Source of the DNA: Lachnospiraceae bacterium
Lineage (GTDB): Bacteria > Bacillota > Clostridia > Lachnospirales > Lachnospiraceae
Assembly: GCA_024680815.1 (NCBI GenBank)
Contig: JAILBQ010000061.1
Span: forward strand, 1-49,303
Reading direction: 5' to 3'
DNA: 49,303 nucleotides
Shown here one piece after another: positions 1-8,682 of this stretch (position 1 is the first letter of the stretch; every line of letters begins with the position of its first letter). The notes beneath the pieces are model-generated. The model saw nothing but the letters and a program-made list of their open reading frames with translations. It searched no databases and was not told the origin of the DNA. The position numbers and the translations under genes were made by a program.

Positions 1-398
1 CCTCCCGGGCTGTCATCATTTTCGTTTTTTACGGTCCGGATTTTTTTCTTTTCACTTATTGAAAAAGCTTTGTTATAGAAAAAGCCGTTCATCCATTTAC
101 GAAGATCACTTGTCTCCCAGGTAGTGCTTTTATTATCATTTTCATAGCGCATACACTCCAGACTGTAGCGGCTTAACAGAAGCATATCCCCGTCTTTTTC
201 ATCGAGCACGATCCACTCGATGTCCTTTTTCCCGGGATATTTCCCAAACTTTACACATTTCAGGGTGCTTCCGTCCGCTTCTTCCTCCTGTTCATGCTCC
301 GGTACGTATCCGGGGATCACGTTTTCCGGCTCTCCCGTACAGCCCGAAAGACATAACAGAAATAATAAAGTTATTAACAGTGTCAACAGTCTTTTCAT
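1..398 (-). CDS. Lipoprotein with DUF6273-type domain (3' end cut by window edge)
   Basis: The start codon is at 398, behind an AGGAGA Shine-Dalgarno site, and the frame stays open to base 1, so only the first 132 residues are visible. Residues 1-19 form a lysine/arginine-led hydrophobic signal ending in a lipobox (LSGC), with Cys20 as the predicted lipidated residue, which implies a membrane-anchored extracellular protein. From about residue 50 the pattern WIVLDEKDGDMLLLSRY, then WETSDLRKWMN and a following FYNKAFS, matches the DUF6273 family seen in many Lachnospiraceae surface proteins; its function is unknown. It is the last visible gene of the minus-strand zinc-ribbon/PrsW run, 43 bases after the preceding gene. 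The assignment to DUF6273 is by eye. Confidence 0.8.
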   Translation of the reverse strand, partial: MKRLLTLLITLLFLLCLSGCTGEPENVIPGYVPEHEQEEEADGSTLKCVKFGKYPGKKDIEWIVLDEKDGDMLLLSRYSLECMRYENDNKSTTWETSDLRKWMNGFFYNKAFSISEKKKIRTVKNENDDSPG

Positions 399-441
399 TG
401 CCGTGTATCTCCTCGTTTAATCAGTATTCGAAAGCCGGGCT

Positions 442-1410
442 CTACGGAGCGTCCACACTGACAGGTACTGTAAACAGACTGTCCATTGTCAGGGAATCAT
501 AGCCTTCAAATTCAGCCGACACATTGTCAAGCGGAAGAAGATCATTCTCCTCCAGCTGTTCCATATTAAGCACCAGACAGACGTAGCCCCGGGTTTCGGG
601 AAGGAACACCCTGTCGAAATCCTGACTTTCCGCCTCCTCGCCGTTTACCGTGACATTGCCGCTTTCCATCCCGAGATAACGATCCGTATTGTTTTCCACG
701 TAGAATTCCAGCGCCGGTCCATAGTCACTGAACATCGGATAAAGAGAGTTGTAATTTACAATAATGCCGTTCTCCTCATACTGCGGCGCGTCCTCTCCCG
801 TGTTCATATAGAGCTCATGCTCCTTTAAGCCCGTCTTAAGCTCAATCACATCACTGGACAGGTCATCGTTATCCTCCCGTAAAATGAAGGCTATGGAAAA
901 AATCTCATCCAGGGCCGCAAGATTATCCAGCTCCCTGCCGGAAAAGTGCAGCTCTCCCTTCGCTTTCCCTCCCGCGGGAACGGAAAGCGAAAGGTCGGAC
1001 TCCACCATGACCGAGTTGACCGCCGCTTCCGGGGCACTCAGCTGCTTTTCATCACTGCCGGAGTTTTTTGCCTCCAGGACGAGATAGCGCGGAGCCTCCC
1101 GATTATCTTCGTCATAGTAAAGGCCCTTTACGGTAACCTTAAGCTCCTCAGTTTCCCAGATAACCTTACTTTTTACCTTCGCGCCGTGCAGAGGCCCGTT
1201 CTTATCCGCATAACGTAACAAAAGCGTTACGACCACGCCGATGAAGACTGCCACAAGAGCAAGATAGACGATAAGAAAGGCCGGCATTCCCTTCTTTTTC
1301 TGAGGCTGCAGCTGTGGCTGTATCATGCCCGCCTCCCCCACTCCGGCTCCGCAGACAGAGCAGAACCTGGCATCATCCGGTATCTGACTTCCGCAATTTT
1401 TACAAATCAT
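442..1410 (-). CDS. Zinc-ribbon, single-pass membrane protein with extracytoplasmic domain
   Basis: This 322-residue protein starts at an ATG behind GGAGGAAG. Residues 3-20 are a CxxC...CxxC zinc ribbon (Cys3, Cys6, Cys17, Cys20). A lysine-rich patch and one strong membrane span (about residues 43-67) follow, then about 250 residues of acidic, beta-rich sequence predicted to lie outside the cell. The topology places the zinc ribbon in the cytoplasm. The outer part has the feel of tandem immunoglobulin-like or FxLYD/DUF4352-like domains, but I cannot assign it. It sits 29 bases after another zinc-ribbon gene and 43 before a DUF6273 lipoprotein, so co-transcription is likely. Function unknown. 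Confidence 0.85.
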   Translation of the reverse strand: MICKNCGSQIPDDARFCSVCGAGVGEAGMIQPQLQPQKKKGMPAFLIVYLALVAVFIGVVVTLLLRYADKNGPLHGAKVKSKVIWETEELKVTVKGLYYDEDNREAPRYLVLEAKNSGSDEKQLSAPEAAVNSVMVESDLSLSVPAGGKAKGELHFSGRELDNLAALDEIFSIAFILREDNDDLSSDVIELKTGLKEHELYMNTGEDAPQYEENGIIVNYNSLYPMFSDYGPALEFYVENNTDRYLGMESGNVTVNGEEAESQDFDRVFLPETRGYVCLVLNMEQLEENDLLPLDNVSAEFEGYDSLTMDSLFTVPVSVDAP

Positions 1411-1439
1411 AACTTCCTCCTGTACTGTACTATCCTGTC

Positions 1440-2237
1440 CTATCTTATCTTTGCATGAGTGCAGTGGCTCTTTATATAGTTTTCCACGAAGGCAAAATCC
1501 TCTTTTTCGGCATATACCTGATTTTTAAACAGAAGCTCATTCACGTAGATCACATTCATTCCTCTGGAACTTTTCACACTTTTAACAGCTTCCCAGGTTG
1601 AGCTCCTGGAGTTCACCGCAGACACATGCATTCCAAGGGCAAAGGTGGATAGATTCCCGCTTAAAGCTCCGGCAAGCATGCCCATAACCCCGATTGCCTG
1701 GGATTTTGAAAACTGTTTTGGAGCCTGGATATGCACGACCCCTTTCTCATCCATTTCAAAAAAGACAATGTATTTTCCTCCGAGCATTAGGACCGCTATC
1801 GGGTAGCTTATGAGAATCAGGCCGATGATGACAGCGGCTACTATACCCAGCACCTTCATCTGACCTAAAAATCCCTCCAGCCCGTCTCCCGAGGTAATGC
1901 TCATAATCGTAAACGGGACAAACAAAATACCCAGGGATATTGCAAAAACCTTACATACGGTGAGGAAGATCGTCGGATTCTTAAACATGGACATCTCATA
2001 CATCCAGCGGTATTTCCCGTCAGCGCAAAGCAGAATGTTCGGCGTGACAAAAGTTCCCTGCTGCCCCCTGTACGGGTCTGACGCTGCCTCCTGCCCGGAA
2101 ACACCGCCATTTTGCACCGGAGGAACCGCACCTCCCGCTCCCGGCCTCATCCCGTTCCGGGCGGCAAGCTTCGCCCCGCAGTATGAGCAGAAGCTCACCC
2201 CGTCATTAATCTCATTTCCGCAATAAGAACAAAACAT
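1440..2237 (-). CDS. Zinc-ribbon membrane protein with PH-like C-terminal region
   Basis: The frame is open up to 2297, but the ATG at 2237 has an ideal AAGGAGG site and places the zinc ribbon at the N-terminus, so I choose it (265 residues). Cys3, Cys6, Cys17 and Cys20 form the ribbon. A Pro/Gly-rich linker leads to two membrane spans (about residues 90-115 and 130-152). The C-terminal about 100 residues include VYFEMDE-like and NQVYAEKEDF-like segments resembling small bacterial PH-like domains of membrane proteins. Both termini would then be cytoplasmic. Upstream, the 88-base spacer holds a 7-bp inverted repeat (2264-2282) followed by a T-run; it may be a weak terminator for the preceding gene but is not convincing. 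Function unknown. Confidence 0.85.
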   Translation of the reverse strand: MFCSYCGNEINDGVSFCSYCGAKLAARNGMRPGAGGAVPPVQNGGVSGQEAASDPYRGQQGTFVTPNILLCADGKYRWMYEMSMFKNPTIFLTVCKVFAISLGILFVPFTIMSITSGDGLEGFLGQMKVLGIVAAVIIGLILISYPIAVLMLGGKYIVFFEMDEKGVVHIQAPKQFSKSQAIGVMGMLAGALSGNLSTFALGMHVSAVNSRSSTWEAVKSVKSSRGMNVIYVNELLFKNQVYAEKEDFAFVENYIKSHCTHAKIR

Positions 2238-2325
2238 ATCCTGCCTCCTTAAAAAAGTGGTGACGATTTGAGAAGCAAATCGCAAAGCCCGACTCAATAT
2301 GATTCAATGATCTTCCAGTCAGGCC

Positions 2326-5300
2326 TCAGTCGCGTACCTCTTCGAAAGAAAACCATACGGAAGAGTCCTTCTCGTAGGGCTTCCCATCGTAGTACCTGGG
2401 AGTGTCCTCCCAAATATGTTCTCCATCGGGCGCTAGCTGGGAGGTCCTGATAAAATGAACCGGTATCCTCACCCCGCAGACCATGGTGTCTTTCTTATTG
2501 GGGTTCGAGGAATAAGAGATGTAAAAATTCTTGCTCCCGGAATCTATGGTGAAAAATTCATATTTCTCCCTGGAAAAGAGCAGTCCGGATTTCTCGTTCG
2601 GGTCATTGTGAGATTCAAAGCCGATCACGTCATCCTCCTCAACAACAGCGTCCGTCACGGAGAATTTGCTGCCGCCCTTGTAGATGACGGACGGCGAATC
2701 ATCCTCTCTTCGGTATTTAACTCCCTTTACCCTGATCGTCATAGGGCTGACCTTCCTTCTGTAGTTATTTTCATTTGTATCCTGGCTGAATTCATCGATA
2801 CCGGGAATCATAATCGTGCACTCATCCCCGTCCACGGAGATGGTGACGGGGTCTTTATAATGTTGTCCTCCCACTCCGAGCCGGTCCCAGTCGCTCTCAA
2901 AGACTTTCGTTACATACATCGACTTCGTAAAGTGGCTGTGATCCTCCTCCGTCTCCGGCTCCTCTCTTTCCTCATAGGGCTCTTCGGGCTCCGGAGGATC
3001 CTCTTCGTTCTTCACGTTTTTCTCACCGCTGAAGGGACCCACGTATTCCTTTCCGTCCCGATCCACATAGACCCAGGCCTGCTTGCAGGATAAGTCCGCG
3101 CCGGAAGCTGAAGCCCCCAGGTCGGAGAGGCTGAAGATAAGGCTCTTTCCCAGCCTGTCCGAATCCGCCGGCTCATCGTGGGTAAGGCTCTTTCCGGTCT
3201 TATTATCGGTAAGCACGGTCCTGAGAGCCGTGACCTTTCCGTATTTTTTAAGCTTTTTCGCAGGCTCCGGGGCAGAGACCTTCACAGCCCCCTTGTCCGT
3301 GTTTATGGCCATCTTCGGCTCGTCGGGTTCAAAGAGGAAAATGAGGGTGAGCTGCCGCTTTTCGCTTCCGCAGGTATTCGAAAAAAGCACATTCAGGGTA
3401 GAGGCATAGGGATCCGTATAGTTCCTCTCTCCCACCATCGCTTCCCCTCCCGCGTTCAGGAGACGAACCATCACGTTCTTGTCCTTTGCGGAGTCCTCGT
3501 CCAGCTCGGCAATGGCTATATAGGCCTTGTTCTCCTTATTCTTCTTTTTATTGTCCTTCATGAAAAACCGCTTTACATAGGCCGTGTTTTCCGCATCCTC
3601 CAATTCCCATACATAGACATCGCCCTTGCCGGACATGTACTCCTTGATGGAGGTAAAGCATTTCGGCAGGATTGTCAGGACATCTTCGGTGGAAAAGGTT
3701 TCATTCATGATCGCAGCCGTATGGGACAGGATGAATTTCTGAAAGAGCTCCCGCCATTCCTCATCGGTCTTGATGCCGCAGGTCTTTCTGAGAATATCGG
3801 CGAAATGAGTATGACCCTTGTCCGCGGCATATTCTCTCATCAGATGGGAGATAGAGAAATATTTTTTGTTATCTCTTAAATAGTCGATGAGATCCGACTC
3901 AGTATATCCGATGTTTATAAGCCACTTCGGATTTTTACCGATAAGTCTGTCCGTTTTGCTCACGTCGGAATAGTCCAGGGGATACCGGTTTAAAGGTACT
4001 CCGTAGCAGAAGTTATTGATTCTTTTTACATAATCCAGGGCAGCCCCGCTGACGGCGGGATCCGGATCATGGGTCTGTATCCCTTCCGCATACCAGTGGA
4101 TGGATGCGTCCATCTCCAGCACCCCGGCCGCCGCCTCCTCGATCCGGGTATCCTTGTCATACTGGGAGGCCACATATTCCTCCTGACAGACATGGAAAAG
4201 CTCATGGACGCAGGAGAGCCGGAAGCTGTCTGCCATTTCCGGATTAAAGGCCTTGTTCTTTAAAAGGGTATCAATGTTCAACGTCATATAGGAATCAATG
4301 CCCAGCTTTTTAACCTGCAGTCCCTTGACCTGGCTTCCGCCCATGTCTTTGTTGGGAAGGAGGTCGAATTCCACGACCCGGTTTGGTATTTTGATAGAGC
4401 TTTCCTTCAGGTAATCATAGGACTGGTTGATCATGCCGATGGTGGCCTTTACGCTGTCCGGAGTCTCCACCTTTTTCGCCAGCTCCTGTAATTTTTCATC
4501 CTTTGCGATATAGTCCTTCATGAAGTCTGCCTTGGTTAATTTCTCCATGGCCGCCTTCCGTTTATCTTTCGTACGGATGAATTTTAATATAGCCGGCTCG
4601 ACCCTTCCGTCGTCCGTCTGTCGGAGGATCTCCTTGTAATACTCCTTTTCCGCCCTCTCCTCCAGTTCTTTTGAATAGTCCTTAAGAGCCTTCAGGTTAT
4701 TTTTGTAATTGCCTCCCGAGCTGTATTCATCAGCCAGCTCCGTGTCCCTTAAATCCACCATCACGTCATAGTCATACTTGCCGCGTATCTCGATGGTCAT
4801 GGTGGAGTCTTCCTTGAAATGCTTATGCTGTTCACTGTGCTGGTATTTCGGCAGAGCCCAGTATCTTCCCACCAAATAGACCACCGGGAGCACTATAAGC
4901 CCTCCCACCGAGAGAACTCCGGGGATCACCGGAATGGACAGCACAGCGGCCACCTTTACGAAAAGGGCCGTGATGGCTACCCAGATAGCGCAGTTTCTGG
5001 AGGTGGATACACTAAGGACTCCCTCCCCGGAAAGATCCGTTGCAAATTTTTCAAAGCCGTCCATGGGATCTTCATATTCGATCCCTTCCACTTCTTCCCG
5101 CTGTCTGTAGATCTCGATATCCTCCCAGAGATTTTCCGGGATCCCCATGGCCTTCAGGTCGAAGGTGAGCTCCACCGTGCCGGGGATTGCCTCCTCCGGC
5201 TCAAGCCCCAGGTCGAAATCATAGGCGACGAGAGCCGTGGAGCCCATATCCTCCAGCACCGGAGCATATTCCTCATAAAACTCCTCATCCTCTATCTCCG

Positions 5301-5790
5301 TAAAGCTCACCTCTTCCCGGGGGTCTTCCCAGAGGGCTCCCTCTTTTGCGGAAATCGTGATGCCTTCTACGGGCTCCAGGGAAAAGGCCTCGCTCTTCCC
5401 CTTCGGATAGCCCAGATCCGTAAATTTCACATCCTCATAACTTTTTTTGCCGCCGTCTTCTTCCTCTTTTATTGAGGCGATCACCGGCTTTATGAATTTC
5501 ACATAAAGCAGTCTGGAGCCGATTGCCACGCCTGCGATGCAGATAATAAGGATCAGGGCAACGATGGCGCAGCCGGCGGATTTCTTTTTCTTCCTGGGCA
5601 CACCGGCCCCCGGAGCGCCATAGGGGGCTCCCTGCCGCACCGGCTGCTTCGCGCTGTATTGCGGCCCGGCCTGCAGAGGCTGCTTCGCGCTGTATTGAGG
5701 CACGGTCTGAACCGGCTGCCGCATCCCGCAGTTTGCGCAGAACTTTGACTGATCGGGTATCTGACTATGACAGTTCGGACATATCTTCAT
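2326..5790 (-). CDS. Large zinc-ribbon membrane protein with HExxH putative metallopeptidase domain
   Basis: This 1154-residue protein begins with a zinc ribbon (Cys4, Cys7, Cys18, Cys21). A Gln/Pro-rich linker follows with two imperfect copies of PQYSAKQP (residues 31-50) and then a KKKK patch. A membrane span lies at about 73-98, with two further hydrophobic segments at about 268-309. HELFH (residues 529-533) matches the HExxH zinc-peptidase motif, and Glu551/Glu552 about 20 residues later could be the third ligand of a gluzincin. The C-terminal 450 residues look like beta-rich modules separated by a Glu/Pro-rich linker (about 900-920). The ATG overlaps the PrsW stop by 4 bases, implying translational coupling. 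I know no named family covering the whole length; peptidase activity is inferred only from the motif. Confidence 0.8.
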   Translation of the reverse strand: MKICPNCHSQIPDQSKFCANCGMRQPVQTVPQYSAKQPLQAGPQYSAKQPVRQGAPYGAPGAGVPRKKKKSAGCAIVALILIICIAGVAIGSRLLYVKFIKPVIASIKEEEDGGKKSYEDVKFTDLGYPKGKSEAFSLEPVEGITISAKEGALWEDPREEVSFTEIEDEEFYEEYAPVLEDMGSTALVAYDFDLGLEPEEAIPGTVELTFDLKAMGIPENLWEDIEIYRQREEVEGIEYEDPMDGFEKFATDLSGEGVLSVSTSRNCAIWVAITALFVKVAAVLSIPVIPGVLSVGGLIVLPVVYLVGRYWALPKYQHSEQHKHFKEDSTMTIEIRGKYDYDVMVDLRDTELADEYSSGGNYKNNLKALKDYSKELEERAEKEYYKEILRQTDDGRVEPAILKFIRTKDKRKAAMEKLTKADFMKDYIAKDEKLQELAKKVETPDSVKATIGMINQSYDYLKESSIKIPNRVVEFDLLPNKDMGGSQVKGLQVKKLGIDSYMTLNIDTLLKNKAFNPEMADSFRLSCVHELFHVCQEEYVASQYDKDTRIEEAAAGVLEMDASIHWYAEGIQTHDPDPAVSGAALDYVKRINNFCYGVPLNRYPLDYSDVSKTDRLIGKNPKWLINIGYTESDLIDYLRDNKKYFSISHLMREYAADKGHTHFADILRKTCGIKTDEEWRELFQKFILSHTAAIMNETFSTEDVLTILPKCFTSIKEYMSGKGDVYVWELEDAENTAYVKRFFMKDNKKKNKENKAYIAIAELDEDSAKDKNVMVRLLNAGGEAMVGERNYTDPYASTLNVLFSNTCGSEKRQLTLIFLFEPDEPKMAINTDKGAVKVSAPEPAKKLKKYGKVTALRTVLTDNKTGKSLTHDEPADSDRLGKSLIFSLSDLGASASGADLSCKQAWVYVDRDGKEYVGPFSGEKNVKNEEDPPEPEEPYEEREEPETEEDHSHFTKSMYVTKVFESDWDRLGVGGQHYKDPVTISVDGDECTIMIPGIDEFSQDTNENNYRRKVSPMTIRVKGVKYRREDDSPSVIYKGGSKFSVTDAVVEEDDVIGFESHNDPNEKSGLLFSREKYEFFTIDSGSKNFYISYSSNPNKKDTMVCGVRIPVHFIRTSQLAPDGEHIWEDTPRYYDGKPYEKDSSVWFSFEEVRD

Positions 5791-6491
5791 GAAAGCTCTC
5801 CTGATTTTTTCGGTATATTTTCGCTCATGATCGTGATTACCACTATCATCAGACCCGTCAGCTCCAGCACTAAAACATAAAAGATCAGCAGAAGCAGCAG
5901 AAACCAGTCGCTGAAATCCACCAGCCCCACAAGGAGATCAAATATTCCGTGAATCATGATCGGCAGGAAAAGCGCGAGAAACCGGTAATGCTTTTTCCCC
6001 GTCGTCATCGCCCTGCCCAGAAAAACCCCCATAAGCGCACCGTAGGTGAAATGAAACGGAACGACAGCCCGGGCAATTGCGGTAGATATGGTTCCGTCCA
6101 TTGCGAATAAAATGTCTTCGACAATCTGAAAGCCTATGGCAACGTACGAACAGCACATTGCAACGTGAAACTTCGTGTCTCTTAAAGCATTCCTTTTGAT
6201 TAAAATGACGGCAATTATATATTTGACCAGCTCCTCCGGGATTGCCGCTCCGAGGAAATTATCAAAAAAAACAAAAAGCAGGCGGTTCGATCCGCTGATT
6301 ATTTCGAACACATTGATCTCGTCAAGCAGCCAGAATGTAAGGCCCACCGCAAAAGCGCTCCAGAATCCCCAGGCGAGCATTATCAGTATTTCCCCCCTGG
6401 GATACGGTTCGCACTTCTGCAGGTGCAATAGCCAGAGCAGCAGAATCACCGAAGAAACAATGGAAATTAAAAAACAAAGGATCATCATCAT
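5787..6491 (-). CDS. PrsW-type intramembrane metalloprotease (glutamic/CPBP-like membrane protease)
   Basis: A 234-residue polytopic protein with about eight hydrophobic segments. It carries the PrsW hallmarks in order: EELVK at residues 86-90 (EExxK), an Ile-Val-Glu-Asp motif at about 123-126, FHFTYGA at about 146-152 and HGIFDL at about 181-186, where the His residues are presumed metal ligands. PrsW of Bacillus subtilis makes the first cut in the anti-sigma factor RsiW; other family members act on unknown membrane substrates. No sigma or anti-sigma gene is visible here, so the co-encoded single-pass zinc-ribbon proteins are the obvious candidate partners, by inference. It starts 12 bases after the acidic lipoprotein gene with a poor Shine-Dalgarno site and overlaps the next gene by 4 bases. 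Confidence 0.88.
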   Translation of the reverse strand: MMMILCFLISIVSSVILLLWLLHLQKCEPYPRGEILIMLAWGFWSAFAVGLTFWLLDEINVFEIISGSNRLLFVFFDNFLGAAIPEELVKYIIAVILIKRNALRDTKFHVAMCCSYVAIGFQIVEDILFAMDGTISTAIARAVVPFHFTYGALMGVFLGRAMTTGKKHYRFLALFLPIMIHGIFDLLVGLVDFSDWFLLLLLIFYVLVLELTGLMIVVITIMSENIPKKSGELS

Positions 6492-6503
6492 CCGATTCTT
6501 TTT

Positions 6504-7367
6504 CTACGGGCGGACCAGAACCACGAAATTATCGGCCGCCTCCTTAAGATTCGCGGCTCCCCAGGCGTACTGCTTCCCGTCCCCCAAGGTCCACATCCTG
6601 AAGGACATGTTGCCGTTTCCGTCCTCGCCGTACCAGCCGTCCGTGAAGGATCCCATGCTTAAAAAGTAGTCCTTGTCCGACTCGTCGGTCTTATTCTTCC
6701 CGTTTTTATCCACATAATAGTTCCACTCAATGTGCGGGCTTAATTTTTCCACCCCGTCAAACTCCTTGCAGTCCATGTGGAGGGTTCCCAGGTGGTAGGA
6801 CAGTTCCCCGCTCATATTAACCGGATCGAAGATCACAAGACATTTCCAGTCACCGACTGCGTCCTCGGGGCGGTGGATATTCTCCGCGTCCTCAGGCACG
6901 CCTGTCCCTCTTACCCCGTCAAAAAACCAGTCAAAATCCGAAAGCTCCGGCGTCTCCGTTGTGCTTACGGCCGCGGCCTCACTGCTCTTTTTGTAGTAGC
7001 CGTTCTCATCTGTTTTTGGGGAACCGTCTTCCTCCTCGGTTTCTTCGAACTCCTCTACTTCCTCCCAGTCCTCGTCATCTTCGTCGGAATTCCCGTCATC
7101 TTCCGTGACCTCTTCCCAATCCTCGTCGTCCCCCCAATCCTCATCGTCTGAATCCTCATCGTCCTCCAGCTCTTCGTAGTCGCTCACTTCCTCAAATTCA
7201 TCATCCTCATCCCAGTCTTCTTCGTCTTCCGTCTCCCCGGAACCCCACTCTGCCGCTTCCGCAGAGGCCTCTGTAGCGACACTTCCCGCGCCGCATCCCG
7301 TCAGGGCAACAAGCAGCCCCATCGTAACAAAAAGTCCGATCAATCTTGCAATAACCATATTTTTCAT
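6504..7367 (-). CDS. Lipoprotein with long Asp/Glu tract
   Basis: A 287-residue protein with a lipoprotein signal ending in LTGC (Cys25). Residues 45-115 are almost entirely Asp and Glu with scattered Trp, Tyr and Val, arranged as irregular DEDWEE-like repeats. After this comes a Ser/Thr-rich linker and a C-terminal domain (about 140-287) that begins VGDWKCLV and ends with a Trp-rich stretch; I do not recognise it. Members of some Clostridia lipoprotein families have a similar VGDWK-type opening, but this is a weak comparison. The Shine-Dalgarno site is GGGAGGAG. It is the first gene of the run ending at 1 and follows the promoter/palindrome region at 7459-7515. The acidic tract could bind cations or act as a cell-wall spacer, which is speculation. 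Confidence 0.82.
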   Translation of the reverse strand: MKNMVIARLIGLFVTMGLLVALTGCGAGSVATEASAEAAEWGSGETEDEEDWDEDDEFEEVSDYEELEDDEDSDDEDWGDDEDWEEVTEDDGNSDEDDEDWEEVEEFEETEEEDGSPKTDENGYYKKSSEAAAVSTTETPELSDFDWFFDGVRGTGVPEDAENIHRPEDAVGDWKCLVIFDPVNMSGELSYHLGTLHMDCKEFDGVEKLSPHIEWNYYVDKNGKNKTDESDKDYFLSMGSFTDGWYGEDGNGNMSFRMWTLGDGKQYAWGAANLKEAADNFVVLVRP

Positions 7368-7458
7368 GCTTTTCTCCTCCCTTCGCGACGTAATGCAAGA
7401 TGCTCACAGTGTTTGTTAAGCTTCGATGCGTCCCGCCTCACGCCTCACATAAAATTTA

Positions 7459-7515
7459 TTGTGACACAAATAGCGGTTTTTTTAAATTACCTGAAACAAA
7501 TTGTCATTGACAATT
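7459..7515 (-). promoter_or_regulatory. Predicted promoter with two palindromic operator-like sites
   Basis: On the minus strand ATGACA (7502-7507) and TAAAAA (7479-7484) are 17 bases apart and could be -35 and -10 boxes for the lipoprotein/PrsW/zinc-ribbon run. The -35 lies inside a perfect 17-bp palindrome, AATTGTCATTGACAATT on the plus strand (7499-7515). A second perfect 11-bp palindrome, TTGTGACACAA (7459-7469), sits just downstream of the expected transcription start. The positions suit repression, but the regulator is unknown. The rest of the 272-base gap (7368-7639) holds only the queA terminator. Confidence 0.5.
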
Positions 7516-7540
7516 CATTATCACGCCCCTTTTCCCTCTT

Positions 7541-7569
7541 AAAAAAGCCCGGAGCCTTGAAGCTCCGGG
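7541..7569 (-). terminator. Rho-independent terminator after queA
   Basis: A perfect 8-bp GC-rich stem (CCCGGAGC with GCTCCGGG, 7548-7555 and 7562-7569) has a 6-base loop. On the minus strand it is followed by six T (A-tract 7541-7546). It closes the truA-pheS-pheT-queA unit and insulates the next gene run. Confidence 0.9.
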
Positions 7570-7639
7570 TTTATCTTAGTTACAACTCGTGACAGCAAAG
7601 TCGGTGGTACCCGACGTTTTCAAATGTAAGATTTCGGTG

Positions 7640-8674
7640 TTATACCACAAGCATCGCATCCCCGAATGAGAAAAATCTGTAGCCCTCTTTTATGGCTTCC
7701 CGGTAGGCGGTCAAAACCCTCTCACGCCCGGCGAAGGCGCTGACAAGCATAAGGAGGGTGGATTCAGGGAGGTGGAAGTTTGTGATAAGGCCGTCAATCA
7801 CCTTAAAGCGGTAGCCCGGGTAGATAAAAAGCCTTGTCTCCCCGGAGCCCTCCTGCACCCTTCCGTCCTCCGAAGAAACGCTCTCCAGGGTTCTGCAGCT
7901 TGTGGTGCCCACGGCAATAATCCTGCCGCCTTCATCGCGCGCGCGGTTTATAGTCGCGGCCGTTTCCGCGCTCACCTCATAATATTCCGAATGCATTTTA
8001 TGCATGAGCAGATTTTCCTCCTTCACGGGCCGGAAGGTTCCGAGTCCCACGTGGAGGGTCACAAAGGCGGTGGTTAATCCCGCCTCCCGAAGTTTGTCAA
8101 GGAGCTCCGTCGTGAAATGAAGCCCCGCCGTGGGAGCGGCCGCCGAACCCGGGTTTTTCGCATAGACAGTCTGGTATCTCCCGGGATCCTTCAGCTTGTG
8201 CTTAATATAAGGGGGCAGCGGCATTTCTCCGAGCCGGTCCAGAATTTCCTCGAAAATTCCCTCAAAATAAAAACTGACTATCCGGTTTCCGTCCGCTCGC
8301 ACCTCCGTTATTTCCGCTTTTAATGCTCCGCCGCCGAAGGAGACGCGGGCACCTTCCCGAAGCTTTTTTCCGGGCCGCACTATAGCCTCCCAGGAATCAG
8401 AAGCAAGACGCTTTAAAAGAAGGATTTCAATGACCCCTCCGCTTCCCTCCTTTTCTCCGATAAGACGGGCGGGGATCACCTTTGTATCGTTGAGGACAAG
8501 GCAGTCTCCGGGACGCAGGAAACCTCCCACCTCGCTGAAGCGATGGTGGGAGGTCTCTCCCGTATTTCTGTCAAGCACAAGGAGTCTTGAGTCATCCCTT
8601 TTCTCCAACGGATCCTGGGCGATAAGCTCCTCCGGCAGTTCGTAAAAATAATCAGATTTTTTTAATTCTTCCAT
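7640..8674 (-). CDS. queA: S-adenosylmethionine:tRNA ribosyltransferase-isomerase (queuosine synthesis)
   Basis: A 344-residue protein of the usual QueA length. It transfers and rearranges the ribosyl group of AdoMet onto 7-aminomethyl-7-deazaguanine in tRNA, giving epoxyqueuosine. Recognisable blocks include the N-terminal [60 protein letters not shown] and the C-terminal [17 protein letters not shown], all typical of the family. It starts 8 bases after the pheT stop, so it is almost certainly co-transcribed with truA, pheS and pheT. With truA this puts two tRNA-modifying enzymes around a tRNA synthetase. It ends at the terminator at 7541-7569. Confidence 0.97.
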   Translation of the reverse strand: MEELKKSDYFYELPEELIAQDPLEKRDDSRLLVLDRNTGETSHHRFSEVGGFLRPGDCLVLNDTKVIPARLIGEKEGSGGVIEILLLKRLASDSWEAIVRPGKKLREGARVSFGGGALKAEITEVRADGNRIVSFYFEGIFEEILDRLGEMPLPPYIKHKLKDPGRYQTVYAKNPGSAAAPTAGLHFTTELLDKLREAGLTTAFVTLHVGLGTFRPVKEENLLMHKMHSEYYEVSAETAATINRARDEGGRIIAVGTTSCRTLESVSSEDGRVQEGSGETRLFIYPGYRFKVIDGLITNFHLPESTLLMLVSAFAGRERVLTAYREAIKEGYRFFSFGDAMLVV

Positions 8675-8682
8675 GGCGCCTC

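Noticed and set aside
2264-2282. 7-bp inverted repeat with a downstream T-run as a terminator
   Set aside because: The T-run on the minus strand is about seven bases from the stem and the stem is AT-rich; kept only as a remark.
7585-7615. Plus-strand GGTGGTACCCGAC resembling a T-box antiterminator core
   Set aside because: It is on the plus strand with no downstream plus-strand gene, lacks the Stem I and specifier features, and lies beyond the queA stop.
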